From Dipteris shenzhenensis (taxonomy: Eukaryota > Polypodiophyta > Polypodiopsida > Gleicheniales), in the NCBI GenBank assembly GCA_047967505.1, contig CM106538.1: a DNA stretch of 64,000 nucleotides; one strand, written 5' to 3'. Position 1 is the first letter of the stretch; every line of letters begins with the position of its first letter. Below are positions 1 through 10,621 of the stretch, piece after piece. The position numbers were made by a program, and so were the translations under genes. A model generated the notes under the pieces. That model was not told the origin of the DNA. It saw only the letters and a program-made list of their open reading frames with translations, and ran no database searches.

Positions 1-3000
1 AGGACCTCCTCCAAGACGAGGAGATCCAGCAGGTCATGGCAGAGATTTAGGATTTGTCAGAGACGATACCGTGCGAGTTGCGTGGGTGGCCGATGCAATT
101 CAGAGGAGCAGGACCCAGTTTCTTAGTGGCTTAGCGACAGGTTCGAGAGCGCTTGCCTTGAGCTTTAGGACACGGAGATTCGGTGGGCTGAGTTCTCCTA
201 TCACTCCTCCCGGGCTCAGTGGGTGCAGCAGGGGGACATGATGACGAAGCAATTTATTCAGACCACTGGGCCCCAATCGGCAGGCATACAGCTGCAACGT
301 CTCCGAGATTCGCAAGGCATGATGCACACTACCGCATGAGATTTAAGTCCTGACCAGAGGTTTTTACAGCTAGCTCTTTCAGATGAAGAGGATGACTTCA
401 GTTGGTCTTGTGGCCTGAGAGGTAGTTTGGGATCACGTTCCGACAGTAGTCTCGCAGGATTTATGCAGCAGACTAGAGGAGCCTTTCACAGATGAGGAGC
501 TCTGGAAAGCCCTCAAGGCTCTCCCTACCCAGAAGTGTCCGGGCGAGGATGGCTTAACTCCGGCCTTCTTTCGGAACTTCTAGGAGATTATCTCCACCCC
601 TTTCCAATTAGCTTGCTAGGAGATATTTGACACAGGCTCCCTCAGGGTGGGGTGGTCCTTCCTAGAGGGTACTATGCCGAGATTGGGTTTCTCAGACAGA
701 TGGGTGAGAGGTGTTTCTGTGCTTTATGCGGGGAGCTCTAGTCATATGCTTATTGGAGGACACATGGGCGAGGCCTTTCCTCTCTCTCGCTCGGTCTGTT
801 AGGGCTGCCCGCTCGCTCCCTTCCTCTTCTTATTCGTGACGGAGGCTTCGGGCTATTACTTGAGCTCACAGGTGGCGGGCCTCACAGGGTTGAAGCTCCC
901 AATCAGACAGGAGGAGGAGCTACTTGACTTGGAGTTTGTAGATGATACGGCCTTATATGTTGAGGGCACCACAGTGAGTTTGGAGAGAGTCAGGGGTGCC
1001 CTGGCTATTTTCTGCGAGGCCTCGGGTGCACGGATCAACTGGACAAAATCCATAGGTTCCTTCACAGGCTTTGAGGAGACACATGAGATTCGTGAGTGGG
1101 GGAGTGACTTTGGCTTCAGATGGATACCGCGGGGCTAGACAACGAGATACCTCGGATGCCAGGTTGGTATTGACAGTACAGTAGAGCAACAGACCACCCC
1201 GGTCCTTGAGAGTGCTCGGCGCAAGCTTTTCTTCTCGAGCTCGGCCAAACTCTCCCTAGCAGGTCGTGCCTTAGTGGCAAACTAGGTGTTTCTTGCCACG
1301 GCCTGGTATATCGCCTCTTGTTGGTGCTTTCACAGAGGATGCATTGCGTAGCTCTGATGGTTGGTTCGGAACTTCCTTTGGGCAGGTTCGAGCGGCACGA
1401 GGAACACTAGAGCCCAGGTCACTTGGCAGACACTGATCATGCCGTAGGCACTTGGAGGCTTGAGTATCATTGATCCGGAGATGCAGAGCAGAGCCCTCCT
1501 AGGCAAGTTGGTTGTTTGTGGTCTCATCCCAGGTGCAAAGCCCTGGAAGCTCGTCTTACACGAGGGCTTCTAAGGAACACCCCACGCACTGGGGGACAAT
1601 GGCAGCCTTCACACAGATGGATCTTCTCAGAGGCTTCCCTCACGGGGAAGGGTTCCCCCTTGATGAGGAGCCTCCACAGGGTCTGGCAGAGACTGGCAGG
1701 GGGTCTCATTCGTGCTCTGCCTAGATGCAGAGAGGAGTTTGAGCATTAGCCCCTTATGTGGCACCCAGAGATCAGAGATCAAGATGGGCGTATGCTCGGA
1801 CAATGGACTCACATTGGTTGGGCACAATGGGACAGTGGTCCTGCCGGGTCTTTTGGCCGATGGAGTAGATTACCCATGGAGGCAGAGGCGAGGCTTGACG
1901 CCATAGCGCATCTGCGAGGGGCATAGTTAGCGGATGAGAGAGATTGACGTAGTCATTCTTGAGTCTTGGTGGGAGGGACTTCGCGTATGGAGGGACAGTA
2001 GTTGGTTGGGGCAATTTTCTCATACTAGTGTCCCCTTGAGGATGTTGATGCAGCGAGGCAGCACATACCCCGGCTTCTTCCATGTAGGACCTAGAGGCCT
2101 ACTTCAGTAACTCACTGAGAGAGACCCTGCGATGGATGGGAGTCTTGATGGGATTCATTGGCAGATGATTAGAGTGGTGGGACGTTTGGGGAAGGAGTGG
2201 CACATTGACCCTCCCAGTATCTTAGAGCAGGATGCCCTAGATGGCGCCTTTGGTTGTGGGAGGGTAGACCTTTGAGGGAGGTCTAGTGGGATCCGAGAGA
2301 GTGGTTCTGGCCTTCTAGGGGAGGCCTAGCCGAGCAGGTGGATGAGGTGCCCTTCTTTTCCTACACCACATGGATTGGCAGGATGCTTCAGATGGGCTCG
2401 TCGAGGTGGACCCCCTCGAGGGTGAGGCATTGGGTGACCGAGAGAGTGCCTCGGGATGCTCGTTCCAAGTTTTGGACGCGATTATGGTCCAATTTGCGGC
2501 CGAGGAAGATATCCTATTTCTTCTGGCTGGCCGCCCACAGAGGCTTGCCCATCGGACCGTGGTTGGAGCAGATGTGAGTGGAGGGGCAGTGCCATTGTTA
2601 CTTCGATGTCTCCTGGAGACTATCCCACACTGCCTGTGGAGCTGTTGTAGCATAGTGAAGATTTGGAGGGGAGCCCTTAGGATCATGACACGTATGTAGA
2701 GTCTTTAGAGAGACTACACTTGGGGGGATGGTGGCTTGGTTGACAGAGGGAGGACACGAGTTCCAGATTGATGAGATCTCCCTAGCCTACCGGATACAGG
2801 GTCAGAGCATCAGAGGATAGCACTCCATGAGGCAGTCCCTCTTCACAGCCTAGCTCCTCCTCCTCCTATGGAGGACAACGTTTGGGAGGTGGTAGCTAGC
2901 ATCACTATGTGGAACATTTGGGTGGCTCGTTGCAGTCTTGTGATGGGTGAGCACCCGGTTCCACCCTCGGCTACTCTAGTCGCCATCTGGTAGGATATCA

Positions 3001-3336
3001 TATACACACTACGATCCACCTGAGAGCGTGGGACTCTAGGCTCCAGGGCGACTATCGAGAGGTGTGCTTGGTTCTGCAAGGCTTGGCCGGCAGGAGTTTT
3101 CTATATCTTCACCCCGCGAGGGATTCGCTGGTTGTATAGTCCCCCCACGTGGCTGTTAGCCCCTTACCAGAGATCCCCTAGGCTGTGAGCTGGGGTTCTC
3201 TAGAACAGGCCGGTTCTTTCTTTCAGCCCTTTCCGGTTTTTTCCATACTCAGTACCTTCGGGGCTGTTGTCTTGTATGAAATCTTTCAAGCATTAATAGA
3301 AGGTTTCTTTCTTTGAAAAAGAAGAAGAAGAAGAAC
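1..3336 (+). mobile_element. LINE-A copy 1, plant L1-type LINE, left end outside window
   Basis: A decayed non-LTR retrotransposon read on the plus strand, already inside ORF2 at base 1. Landmarks in order are the RT entry motif CPGEDGLTP (about 536-562), the RT catalytic box FVDD (935-946), the LGCQVGID-type RT tail (about 1,150) and the zf-RVT stretch RPRKISYFFWLAAHRGLP (about 2,490-2,545). It ends in an attaatagaa-type 3' UTR and a (GAA)n tail near 3,310-3,336. It matches the better preserved copies at 4.4-9.65 kb and 53.1-60.4 kb in motif order. An internal deletion near 645-670 joins the motif B region to the sequence after DFEKAYD. Many in-frame stops make it inactive. Confidence 0.9.
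490..2700 (+). pseudogene. LINE-A ORF2 remnant: reverse transcriptase and zf-RVT tail
   Basis: Degenerate reading frame for the LINE polyprotein that would nick DNA and reverse transcribe LINE RNA at the target site. The longest open piece (836-1,138) carries EEELLDLEFVDDTALYV, the RT active site with both aspartates kept, and ends at a TAG where the 53-60 kb copy has a glutamine. The zf-RVT region near 2,480-2,660 keeps its tryptophan-rich part but loses the regular cysteine/histidine spacing. Five stops at 800-802, 1,136-1,138, 1,283-1,285, 1,349-1,351 and 1,445-1,447 fall on glutamine codons (CAG to TAG). No intact endonuclease lies in the window for this copy. Confidence 0.85.
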
Positions 3337-3342
3337 ACGATT

Positions 3343-3460
3343 GAGGCTCTAGAAGCCAAGGAACTTTGAGATCGTGAGGCTCTGGAAGCCAAGGAACTCC
3401 GAGATCGTGAGGCTCGAGAAGCCAAGGAACTTCGTGACCACGAGGCTCAGGAGGTCATGC
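3343..3460 (+). repeat. 33-bp tandem repeat inside a gag-like frame
   Basis: Units begin at 3,343, 3,376, 3,409 and 3,442, exactly 33 bp apart, with the last unit partial. Each encodes 11 residues close to EALEAKELRDR, a heptad-like charged sequence expected to form a coiled coil. It lies at the start of a gypsy gag remnant, so it probably belonged to the N-terminal part of that gag protein. Confidence 0.85.
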
Positions 3461-4230
3461 AGCTTAGGGAGAGCACCCCTCGGGAGAAGAAGGAAGAACG
3501 GGAGCATAGTACTCGGGAGAAGGAAGAACGGGACCGACAACTTCTCATTTCTTTACTCCGACCACAAGGAGAGAGTCCAACCGCCTCTCAAACATTCTTT
3601 TTTTGGGAAGCTGAATGTCACTTGGTATGACGATAAGTGAGACCTTTTAGTGTTGACTTCATGCCTGAGTCAGTTCGAAAGTTACTTTTCCGTTGTGCCT
3701 ACGAACAAGAACGAACGATGCGTCCTAGCATCCATGTACCTCACATGCAAGGTTGTCGCCTGGCGGCTTAAAGTGGCATAAGGAGTCAGGACCACTATGA
3801 TGCAGACGAGAAGGCACCGCTTTATAGATGAACATAATTCGTGAAAGACATCCGATCACGGTTCTTGCCAGCTCAGTACTTGGACAGATTTTAGAGCCAG
3901 TTGTATGAAATGCACCAAGGACGTTTAATCTCAGGTGTTTATATAGTTGTAGCTGGAGGAAAATCAGAAGCTGAGCATGTTTCTCCATGGGCTGCGTACA
4001 AACATCCAGTGGTATGTTCTTAGCTTTAGGTCACGGGATTACGAGAGTGCGTACGAGCTTGCTCTGATTTTTGAGCTCATGCACAAGGGTCAAGGATCTA
4101 AGTAGGCCAACAGTAAGAAGTCCCCCAGATTCCATGCCAGGTGATGGTCGGAATGGGCAATAGAAGAAGAGCTGGATGGCGAAGGATACCAACGGCCATG
4201 GCGGTACTTGGATGCACATAACCTCCTCCC
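3343..4230 (+). pseudogene. Ty3/gypsy gag (Retrotrans_gag) remnant
   Basis: A charged repeat region is followed by degenerate sequence containing FVKDIRSRFLPAQYLDRF (about 3,838-3,890) and then YEMHQG. This fits the plant gypsy gag pattern in which an F-x-RF-P motif precedes a leucine/glutamine stretch and a G-S/T-V-E-Y box. Several stops and frameshifts interrupt it. No zinc knuckle or protease follows on this strand, so it is an isolated gag scrap between two LINE copies. The assignment relies on motif resemblance and is less secure than the pol fragments. Confidence 0.55.
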
Positions 4231-4250
4231 TGTAGGTAGCATTGACCTTG

Positions 4251-4400
4251 TTAGGTGGTCTGTTCGGTTTCGCTGCCAGGTATCAATTTTATGCAATGGT
4301 CTTCTGGTTTCTCAAGGGGTAACTTCCCTGGCAATGCATTTGAGAAGCAATCCTTAAAATTTTCAAAAAACTGAAATTTTTCTCTATCAGCATCATTCAA
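4251..4400 (-). pseudogene. Ty3/gypsy protease-RT linker scrap
   Basis: Read on the minus strand, this piece gives LPLEKPEDHCIKLIPGSE preceded by FKDCFSNALPGK. That is the conserved linker just before reverse transcriptase in plant Ty3/gypsy polyproteins, usually P-x-RP-DH-I-L-PGS. It is on the opposite strand to the gag scrap to its left, so it is either a separate insertion or an inverted piece. Confidence 0.6.
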
Positions 4401-4439
4401 ATCAGATGGAAGGACATGACTTTTAGATGTTCGTCTTCC

Positions 4440-5765
4440 AGGACGAGGTTTTTTCCAGGTTGTCTTTGACACTCCAGAGGCTGCGAGCACCTTGCTCAAA
4501 GATGAGTTTTTACACCTGGGACACAGGAAGATTTTCTTTGACGCCTTCAATATTGATTTCGACCTAGTGGAGGCAGACAAGGAAAAATTTTCGCTAATCG
4601 TCAGATTTCCTGGGCTTCCCCGGGTTTACCATCGACTTCTTCCTGTTATTGGGGAGCATTTCGGCGTGGTTGTTGAGACCCCCCCCCTTCCCTGGGATGC
4701 CGTTGACTGCAGCAGAGGCAACCAGGGCTGATGGGGTACCTAGAGTTAGGGTCCTTCGTAAGGATCCTAACCTCACAATGGACCATGTTATGCTTCAGTG
4801 TCCGGATGGTTCTTTTTTTCGCCAGATAGTAGAGATTGCAAGGAGGCAGGACCAGTGTAGGATATGCAGGACCGTTGGACACTTCGCCAAGGATTGCCCC
4901 AAGAAGAAGAAAAGGCCCAAGAAGCCTTTTGGTACAACCACCTCCCCCGGCCTCGACAGGTGGGTGGTACAGGTATAGCACCTCCTCTTCGGCCTCGACA
5001 GGGGGTGGTATAGGTCCAGCACCTGCTCCTCGGCCTCGACAGGGTGGTCCTCCTCAAGGTGGTGGTACAACTCCTACTCGTTAGAGTGCTCCTCATCGAC
5101 AGAGCGCTTCTTTGGTACCGCCACCTATTGCCTACAGTGCCTTAGGACCTTTAGGGGCAACCGCCACACCTCGTCGAGTTTCGGTTCGTGTGCAGATTCC
5201 ACCTTCAGTTCACGAGGATGCATTAGTTGACTCTGCTTTAGCTCGGGCTGTCCCTCCAGTCTCACCTCATACAGTCTGAGACGCTTCAGCTTCGACCTCT
5301 TCCCTGGTTGCAGCTTCTCACCTGAACCCAGCGGGTCCATCTTTATCTGGTCGTTGCCAGACCCTCTCCCCGAGGCAGGAGAGGTGTCCGCGGCCGTTCA
5401 GACACAGGGTCGTCTTGAGCAATCCTCACTTTCTCCCTTGGATAGGGGGGAAGGGGATGGTTTACACTATTGATCCTCTTCCCTCAGAAGGCATCCTTTG
5501 CACTCCGGTGTGTGGCCTGATTCATAGGAACTCATTTTAAGCTCTGGCAGATGCTTCAGATTTCCCAGAGGAGTTAGTGCCCTCTACTTTTGGTGAGCCA
5601 GTGATTGGGTTTGATAGGGCTTCTTCGTCAGGTGGCAAGGTTCTTTCCTCTGTTGATTTTCCGCCACTTGGTTCCATTCATCGCTCCTCGAGCAGGAGGT
5701 CTTCCCCTGTTGAGGGGTTTGTTTCCGTCACTAGGTCAGGTAAGGTGTTCCATTACTGGGGGTTC
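4440..5765 (+). pseudogene. LINE-A ORF1 remnant: DUF4283-like domain and zinc knuckle
   Basis: ORF1 proteins of plant L1-type LINEs bind the element RNA. Here the frame reads FQVVFDTPEAASTLLKDE, then VRFPGLPRVYHRLLPVIG, then after a frameshift near 4,690 the box CRICRTVGHFAKDC at 4,856-4,897, which fits CX2CX4HX4C. A lysine run follows, then proline, serine and arginine-rich sequence up to about 5,760. Counterparts in the 53-60 kb copy are VTLVFPGLAAELQPIV and CLRCHGFGHLAAAC. The amino end is missing and stops occur in the C-terminal tail. Confidence 0.85.
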
Positions 5766-5767
5766 CA

Positions 5768-8700
5768 TTGATGCCTTATTTATTCAGGAGCACAAACTGG
5801 ATTCTAGGCAAGTTGCTTTCTGGCCATACGTTTTGGTCGCCTACCTTAGGCACTAGGGGAGGCACTTCTATTTCAGTTTCACAGTCGGTTCTCCCCTTAG
5901 TTGTTGGACACGGTATCATGATCCCCTCTAGGGCTCAATGGATTATTCTCTTGATTGGAGGGCGTAAGGTTGGTTTCCTGAACTTGTATGCCCCCAACAT
6001 TAGAGAGGAACGTGTCATTATGTGGAAGGATTTGCTCTCCTGGGCCCCCATTGTAGATTCATGGGTGAGTGGAGGTGACTTCAACATGGTTGAGTTACCG
6101 TCAAACAAAAAAGGGGGTAGAGAAGGAGGACTTCACTCTTTGGAGAGAGCAGCTTGGGATGCCTTCCTTTTTCACTACTGTGGCAGAGATACTTGGTTGG
6201 AGGATGCCTTTCTTATTCAGCCACAGTCCCTCCTGTTCTCTTGGTTGAACAGGAGGCAACAGATGCCTATTCATGCACGCATTGACACATTCTATGTAGA
6301 TGATTGGACACTAGAAAGAGGTAGATCGGTATGCATTGCTGCTGGGGTTTCCACTTTAGACCACTTTCCTGTTGTGCTGGCTATCTCAGAGCCTCACTTG
6401 AGAGGCCGGTCTGCTAGCATTAGGATTCCGGATGCCTTGTATACAGAGGAGGACCTTACTGAGGCAGCCTTGCAGATATGGGTTTCTCATGTCTAGGGTG
6501 GGCAGCCATCTCCATCACATGTAGCTGTTGCCCTTTCTGGTATTAGCAACTTTTACCACTCAGTTGGTAGTACTAGGAGACGAGATATTCTTAGACGTGA
6601 GATTGGTATTCGCCAACAGTTGGCAGCTTTGCAGAGGGAAGAGCAGAAACGGCCTTCATATGCTTGGATTCAGGAGCGCCTTGTTGCAGCAAGGGCTCAT
6701 CAGCAGATTCTATGTAGATGATTGGGCACTAGAAAGAGGTGGATCGGTATGCATTGCTGCTGGGGTTTCCACTTCAGACCACTTTCCTGTTGTGTTGGTT
6801 ATCTCAGAGCCTCACTTGAGAGGCCGGTCTGCCAGCATCAGGATTCCGGATGCCTTGTATATAGAGGAGAACCTTACTGAGGCAGCCTTGCAGATATGGG
6901 TTTCTCATGTCGAGGGTGGGCAGCCATCTCCATCACATGTAGCTGCTGCCCTTTCTGGTATTAGCAACTTTTACCACTCAGTTGGTAGTACCAGGAGACG
7001 AGATATTTTCAGACGTGAGATTGGTATTCGCCAGCAGTTGGCAGCTTTGCAGAGGGAAGAGCAGAAATGGCCTTTGTATGCTTGGATTCAGGAGCGCCTT
7101 GCTGCAGCAAGGGCTCATCAGCAGACATTGCTTGATCAAAGAGCATAGTATGCCTTTCATGCACAGAGTCTTCTGGATTCAGATGGGTGGCAGAGTCAAT
7201 AAACACTTTTTCTCTACTCTTGGCCCTAGACATAGTAGAGAGAGTGTATCCCAGCTTATTGACTCACATGGGGTTTTAGTGAAAGATCTAGATGACGTCT
7301 TGCGCATAGCTTCAGATTTCTATGCCGCCCTTCTTACTACAGATCTTGACACATAGGATAGAGAGGATGCTAGACAGGTTATTTGGTAGAGCATCCCTGT
7401 GTGACTGTACTTTCAGCCCTTCACAAGGGCAAGTGCCCAGGTTCGGATGGCCTCACCCCTTCTTTCTTCATTGCATTTTGGGATATGATTGGAGACTACA
7501 TTAATTCAGGCCTGCAGGGCATTTCGGACTCTGGCGAGATGCCCGGGTCGCTCACAGAGGGTCCCATCCACCTTATCTCGAAAGGGAGTTGCAGAAATTT
7601 AGTGTCCCAGTGGAGGCCTATCACACTTTTGGGGGCATGTTACAAGATTTTGGCCAAGGCAATCAGCCTCCGATTGTAGCCCCTTCTCCCAGATCTTATT
7701 CATTACACTCAGACGAGATTTGTGCATGGCATAAGCATTTTTGATAACATTTTCTCTTTTTGAGAAGCTTCAGAGTGGCCACGTAGAGCGGCCAGAATCT
7801 AGCCATTCTACTCTTGGATTTTGAGAAAGCTTATGACATAGTAGATTGGGGTTTTTTGGAGGGCACCCTTCTACGTTTTGGCTTTACAGATGCTTGGATC
7901 AGAGGTGTTTCCTCTTTGTACAGATTAGCCCACAGCCAGATACTTATTGGTGGGGTAAGGGGTGAGAGATTTCAGATTTCCAGATCAGTTCGTCAGGGAT
8001 GCCCCCTTGCTCCTTTTCTTTTTTTGTTCGTGGCTGAAGCTATGAGTATCTATATTAGATCTCAAGCAAGCATCTTTGGGCTGAGACTTTCCATCAGACG
8101 GGAAGAGGAGCTGAGTTGGCAGTTGACATGGCAGTTTACTTGGATACGACACCACAGACGCTCACTTCTTTCAAGACAGCATTGGATTTATTTTGCTTGG
8201 CAGCGGGGGTGCAGATAAATTGGCCTAAATCCAATGGCTTTTGGATCAGTGACGAGGACACTCCAAATTGGGGGCTTGACATAGGTTTCAGTTGGGTTCA
8301 AAGGGGTGTGCCAGTCAGATATTTGGGCTGCCAGGTCGGCTTGGATAGTTGCTTCATGCAGCAGTTTTCTCCCGTGTAAGAGAGCATTAGGAGGAAGCTC
8401 CTTTTTTGGAGCTCAGCCAAGCTAGACTCTTGCCTCTAGAGTTGTGGTGGTCAACCAGGTCCTCTTGGCCACAGCCTGGTTTGTTTGTTCTTGCTGGTGC
8501 CGTTCTAGGGATTGCATCATTTAGCTTAGGAGACCGATCAAAAATTTTCTTTGGAGTGGGCTTGATGGCATAACAGATGTTGTAGCCAGGGTGGCTTGGG
8601 AGACCCTCATGCTCCCTACACAGGAAGGGGGTCTCAATATTATTGATCCAGATTTATAGTGCAGAGCTTTACTCTGCAAGATGGTGGTGTGGGGACTTAT

Positions 8701-9300
8701 GCCAAGGCAGGAGCCGTAGAAGGCATTTTTAATTAGCAGCATACGGACGTGCACACCTTCTTTAGGAGGAGACTGGATGGGTAGTATTAGATGGATCTTC
8801 ACCGCAATAAACCTCAGGTCTTCTTCGTTCCCTCTCATGGTTGCCATCTTAAAAGCATGAGCTAGCTTCAGGAGTACTCTTCGGAGGATTCCCCATTCCT
8901 CTCGTGAAGAGATTGATAGGCAACCGGTCATGTGGAATGACAGTATATTGGATGATCTTGGCAGACCACTTTGTGCTTCACTCTACATGCAGTGGTCCAG
9001 ATGGGAGGCTTCCAAAGGAGACTAAATCTCAGTTGACAGGACCTCTCAGAGGGAGTGCAGGGAGGATCTTACAGAGATTGAGGCAGCCCTTCCAGTGGAT
9101 TGGGTAGACACAGATGATATGCCTCTCACTTGCTCCACTTGGGCAGGCTCTTTTTCGAGGGGGTGTTCCTCTTCAGGTATTGGCCTTTCGAGATGCACAT
9201 GGGGATGCCTTGGTTTTTGATGTGCATGATGGTGGTAGATCGTTCAAGTGCATAGAGGACATCTTGCTTGAGTCTGCCTTTCAGCCTATCAGGGTTGTAG
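5768..9300 (+). pseudogene. LINE-A ORF2 remnant: endonuclease, RT and tail
   Basis: The endonuclease part shows LFIQEHKLDS, LNLYAPN, SGGDFNMVE and a degenerate DHFPVVL. The canonical SDH is LDH in the first duplicate and SDH in the second. RT follows with CPGSDGLTPSFF (about 7,434), WRPITLLGACYKILAKAI, LDFEKAYDIVDW (about 7,812) and SRSVRQGCPLAPFLFLF. The catalytic box is gone: where copy 1 has FVDDTALYV, this copy reads VDMAVYLD after a small deletion. The later RYLGCQVGLD segment is kept. Frameshifts and stops are frequent. It once nicked target DNA and made LINE cDNA and is now dead. Confidence 0.88.
6290..7125 (+). repeat. 418-bp direct tandem duplication inside LINE-A copy 2
   Basis: The sequence from ttctatgtagatgattgg at 6,290 recurs at 6,708, an offset of 418 bp, and the second copy runs to about 7,125 before unique LINE sequence resumes. 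Both encode the C-terminal end of the endonuclease plus the following spacer. The copies differ at scattered positions, including a stop near 6,494 present only in the first, so the duplication is not recent. Confidence 0.9.
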
Positions 9301-9659
9301 GTCTTTTGGTGTAGGGATCAGATTCAGAGTGGTTCCTTGACCCAGACCCCCGGCTTCTCTCCACTCTCAGGAGTAGAGTTTGGAGACCTTCCAGAGTTCC
9401 ATGCAGGGAGACTCCCGTGCAGCCTCAGCAAGGAGGACTTCTTTCTTAAGGGAATGGAAGGATTCTCCTTTCTTATCTGAGACTCTTACAAGGTTGAGGT
9501 GGCACTTTGAGCCTCAGTCTTGGTTGTCTTTCACCTCATTTTGAGGGGGTTTATTTATCCTCATGGTTTCATGATGTATTCCTCTTTGAGCTTGCTCTCA
9601 CGGGTTTTTTCTCTTACTTAATAGAAGTCTCTATCATGAAAAATAAAATAAAATCAGCA

Positions 9660-9988
9660 TACACTTCAAAATATCTTTCTTTAATGAAAACCATGTACAT
9701 TGAAACTACAGACTTTATTGCCTTTCCAACAGAAACATCAAATGGAGATGGTCTCCCCTCTATTCCTAGCAATGACACGTGTTGCGCTTTGCCCCTATGT
9801 ACAAACTCAAGCACTCTTTCAAGAAGAGAGAACTTCATTGCCTCACTATGAAACCAAGGCATTCCAAAAACTACATCATGATGTTTAAGAGGGGAAATGA
9901 AGAAATCATTTTGATCTATGTGACCCTGTACATGGACATGGAGCTTCCTAATCAAGGGAGTAACATGCTTAGGGTCCCCATAGAACAT
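9660..9988 (-). pseudogene. Ty3/gypsy aspartic protease region, inverted
   Basis: An open minus-strand stretch reads LHVHVQGHIDQNDFFISP, then HHDVVFGMPWF, then LLERVLEFVHRGK. HDV-x-GMPW is the conserved end of the plant gypsy protease (RVP_2 type) just before the RT linker. It lies directly left of a plus-strand RT of the same superfamily, so protease and RT are head to head. In an intact element they share one strand. This suggests an inversion or two separate insertions. Confidence 0.75.
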
Positions 9989-10086
9989 CTGATCGGCATC
10001 TAGGGCTGTAACTCTTTGGTCTTATTCCCACCCTTAGGGCTAAATCTTTTGATATGAAGTTATCAGGCTCAAGTACAGGTTTTGAT

Positions 10087-10094
10087 GTCCAAAG
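10087..10094. repeat. hAT target-site duplication, left copy
   Basis: GTCCAAAG directly precedes the hAT end and recurs at 12,802-12,809 directly after the other end. Eight base pairs is the diagnostic hAT length. Confidence 0.92.
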
Positions 10095-10104
10095 CATAGT
10101 AACC

Positions 10105-10197
10105 AGGGAACGGGAACGTTTCGGGAACCGGGGGGTTGGAACGGGAATGTTTTGGGAAGGGGGGGGAACGTGGGAACGGGAACGGGAATGGGAACGC
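10105..10197. repeat. hAT left subterminal GGGAACG-type repeats
   Basis: Repeated gggaacg/gggaatg units follow the left terminal repeat. The right end (12,655-12,795) has similar units on the opposite strand. In known hAT systems such repeats bind transposase; that role here is inferred. Confidence 0.7.
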
Positions 10198-10621
10198 CAC
10201 GTCATCAAATCACATGGAAAGATACCAAAATATGCTTAGAAAACCAGATGTAGCAGCCTTAAGATTTCCATTTGATCTTTAGACTTTTAAAGACAAAAAA
10301 TCCTTAGAAAACTGAAATATAAATCAATACAAATTGCAATGTCCATTGTGCAATGTGCAATGTGCATAAACTTCAAAGTTTAGAGCTTTAAGTCATAGAA
10401 TTGCAGATCATAGAGGCTCGAGCATATAATATGCAAAATACAACAAAATGAGGCCATGCCTCAAGCCTAAACAGAAGGCCTCAATACCAAATAGTAAATA
10501 CAAAAAAGGACTCCATACTCTCGAGTCAAGTGCATGGTATATAGGAAAATAGAGAGTCAGGCTTGCCGCCTAATGGTCTACCAGAACAGAGGACTCGCCC
10601 TCATCCTGCTGAGCCTAATCT

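Larger units (their letters stand above)
4410..9652 (+). mobile_element. LINE-A copy 2, 5'-truncated and internally rearranged
   Basis: A 5.2 kb plus-strand LINE with the same order as the 53-60 kb copy: ORF1 (DUF4283-like domain plus CCHC knuckle), endonuclease, reverse transcriptase, C-terminal region and 3' UTR. It starts within ORF1 and ends at 9,630-9,652 with an A-rich tail after an attaatagaag-like end also seen in copy 1. Internal changes include frameshifts in ORF1, loss of the first endonuclease residues, a 418-bp tandem duplication (6,290-7,125), loss of the YADD box near 8,120 and a missing zf-RVT segment near 9,314-9,440. It cannot be autonomous. Confidence 0.92.

Noticed and set aside
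800-1447. Alternative genetic code reading TAG as glutamine
   Set aside because: F2KP exons use normal codons, and the stops occur together with frameshifts and other C to T changes, so decay is the simpler explanation.
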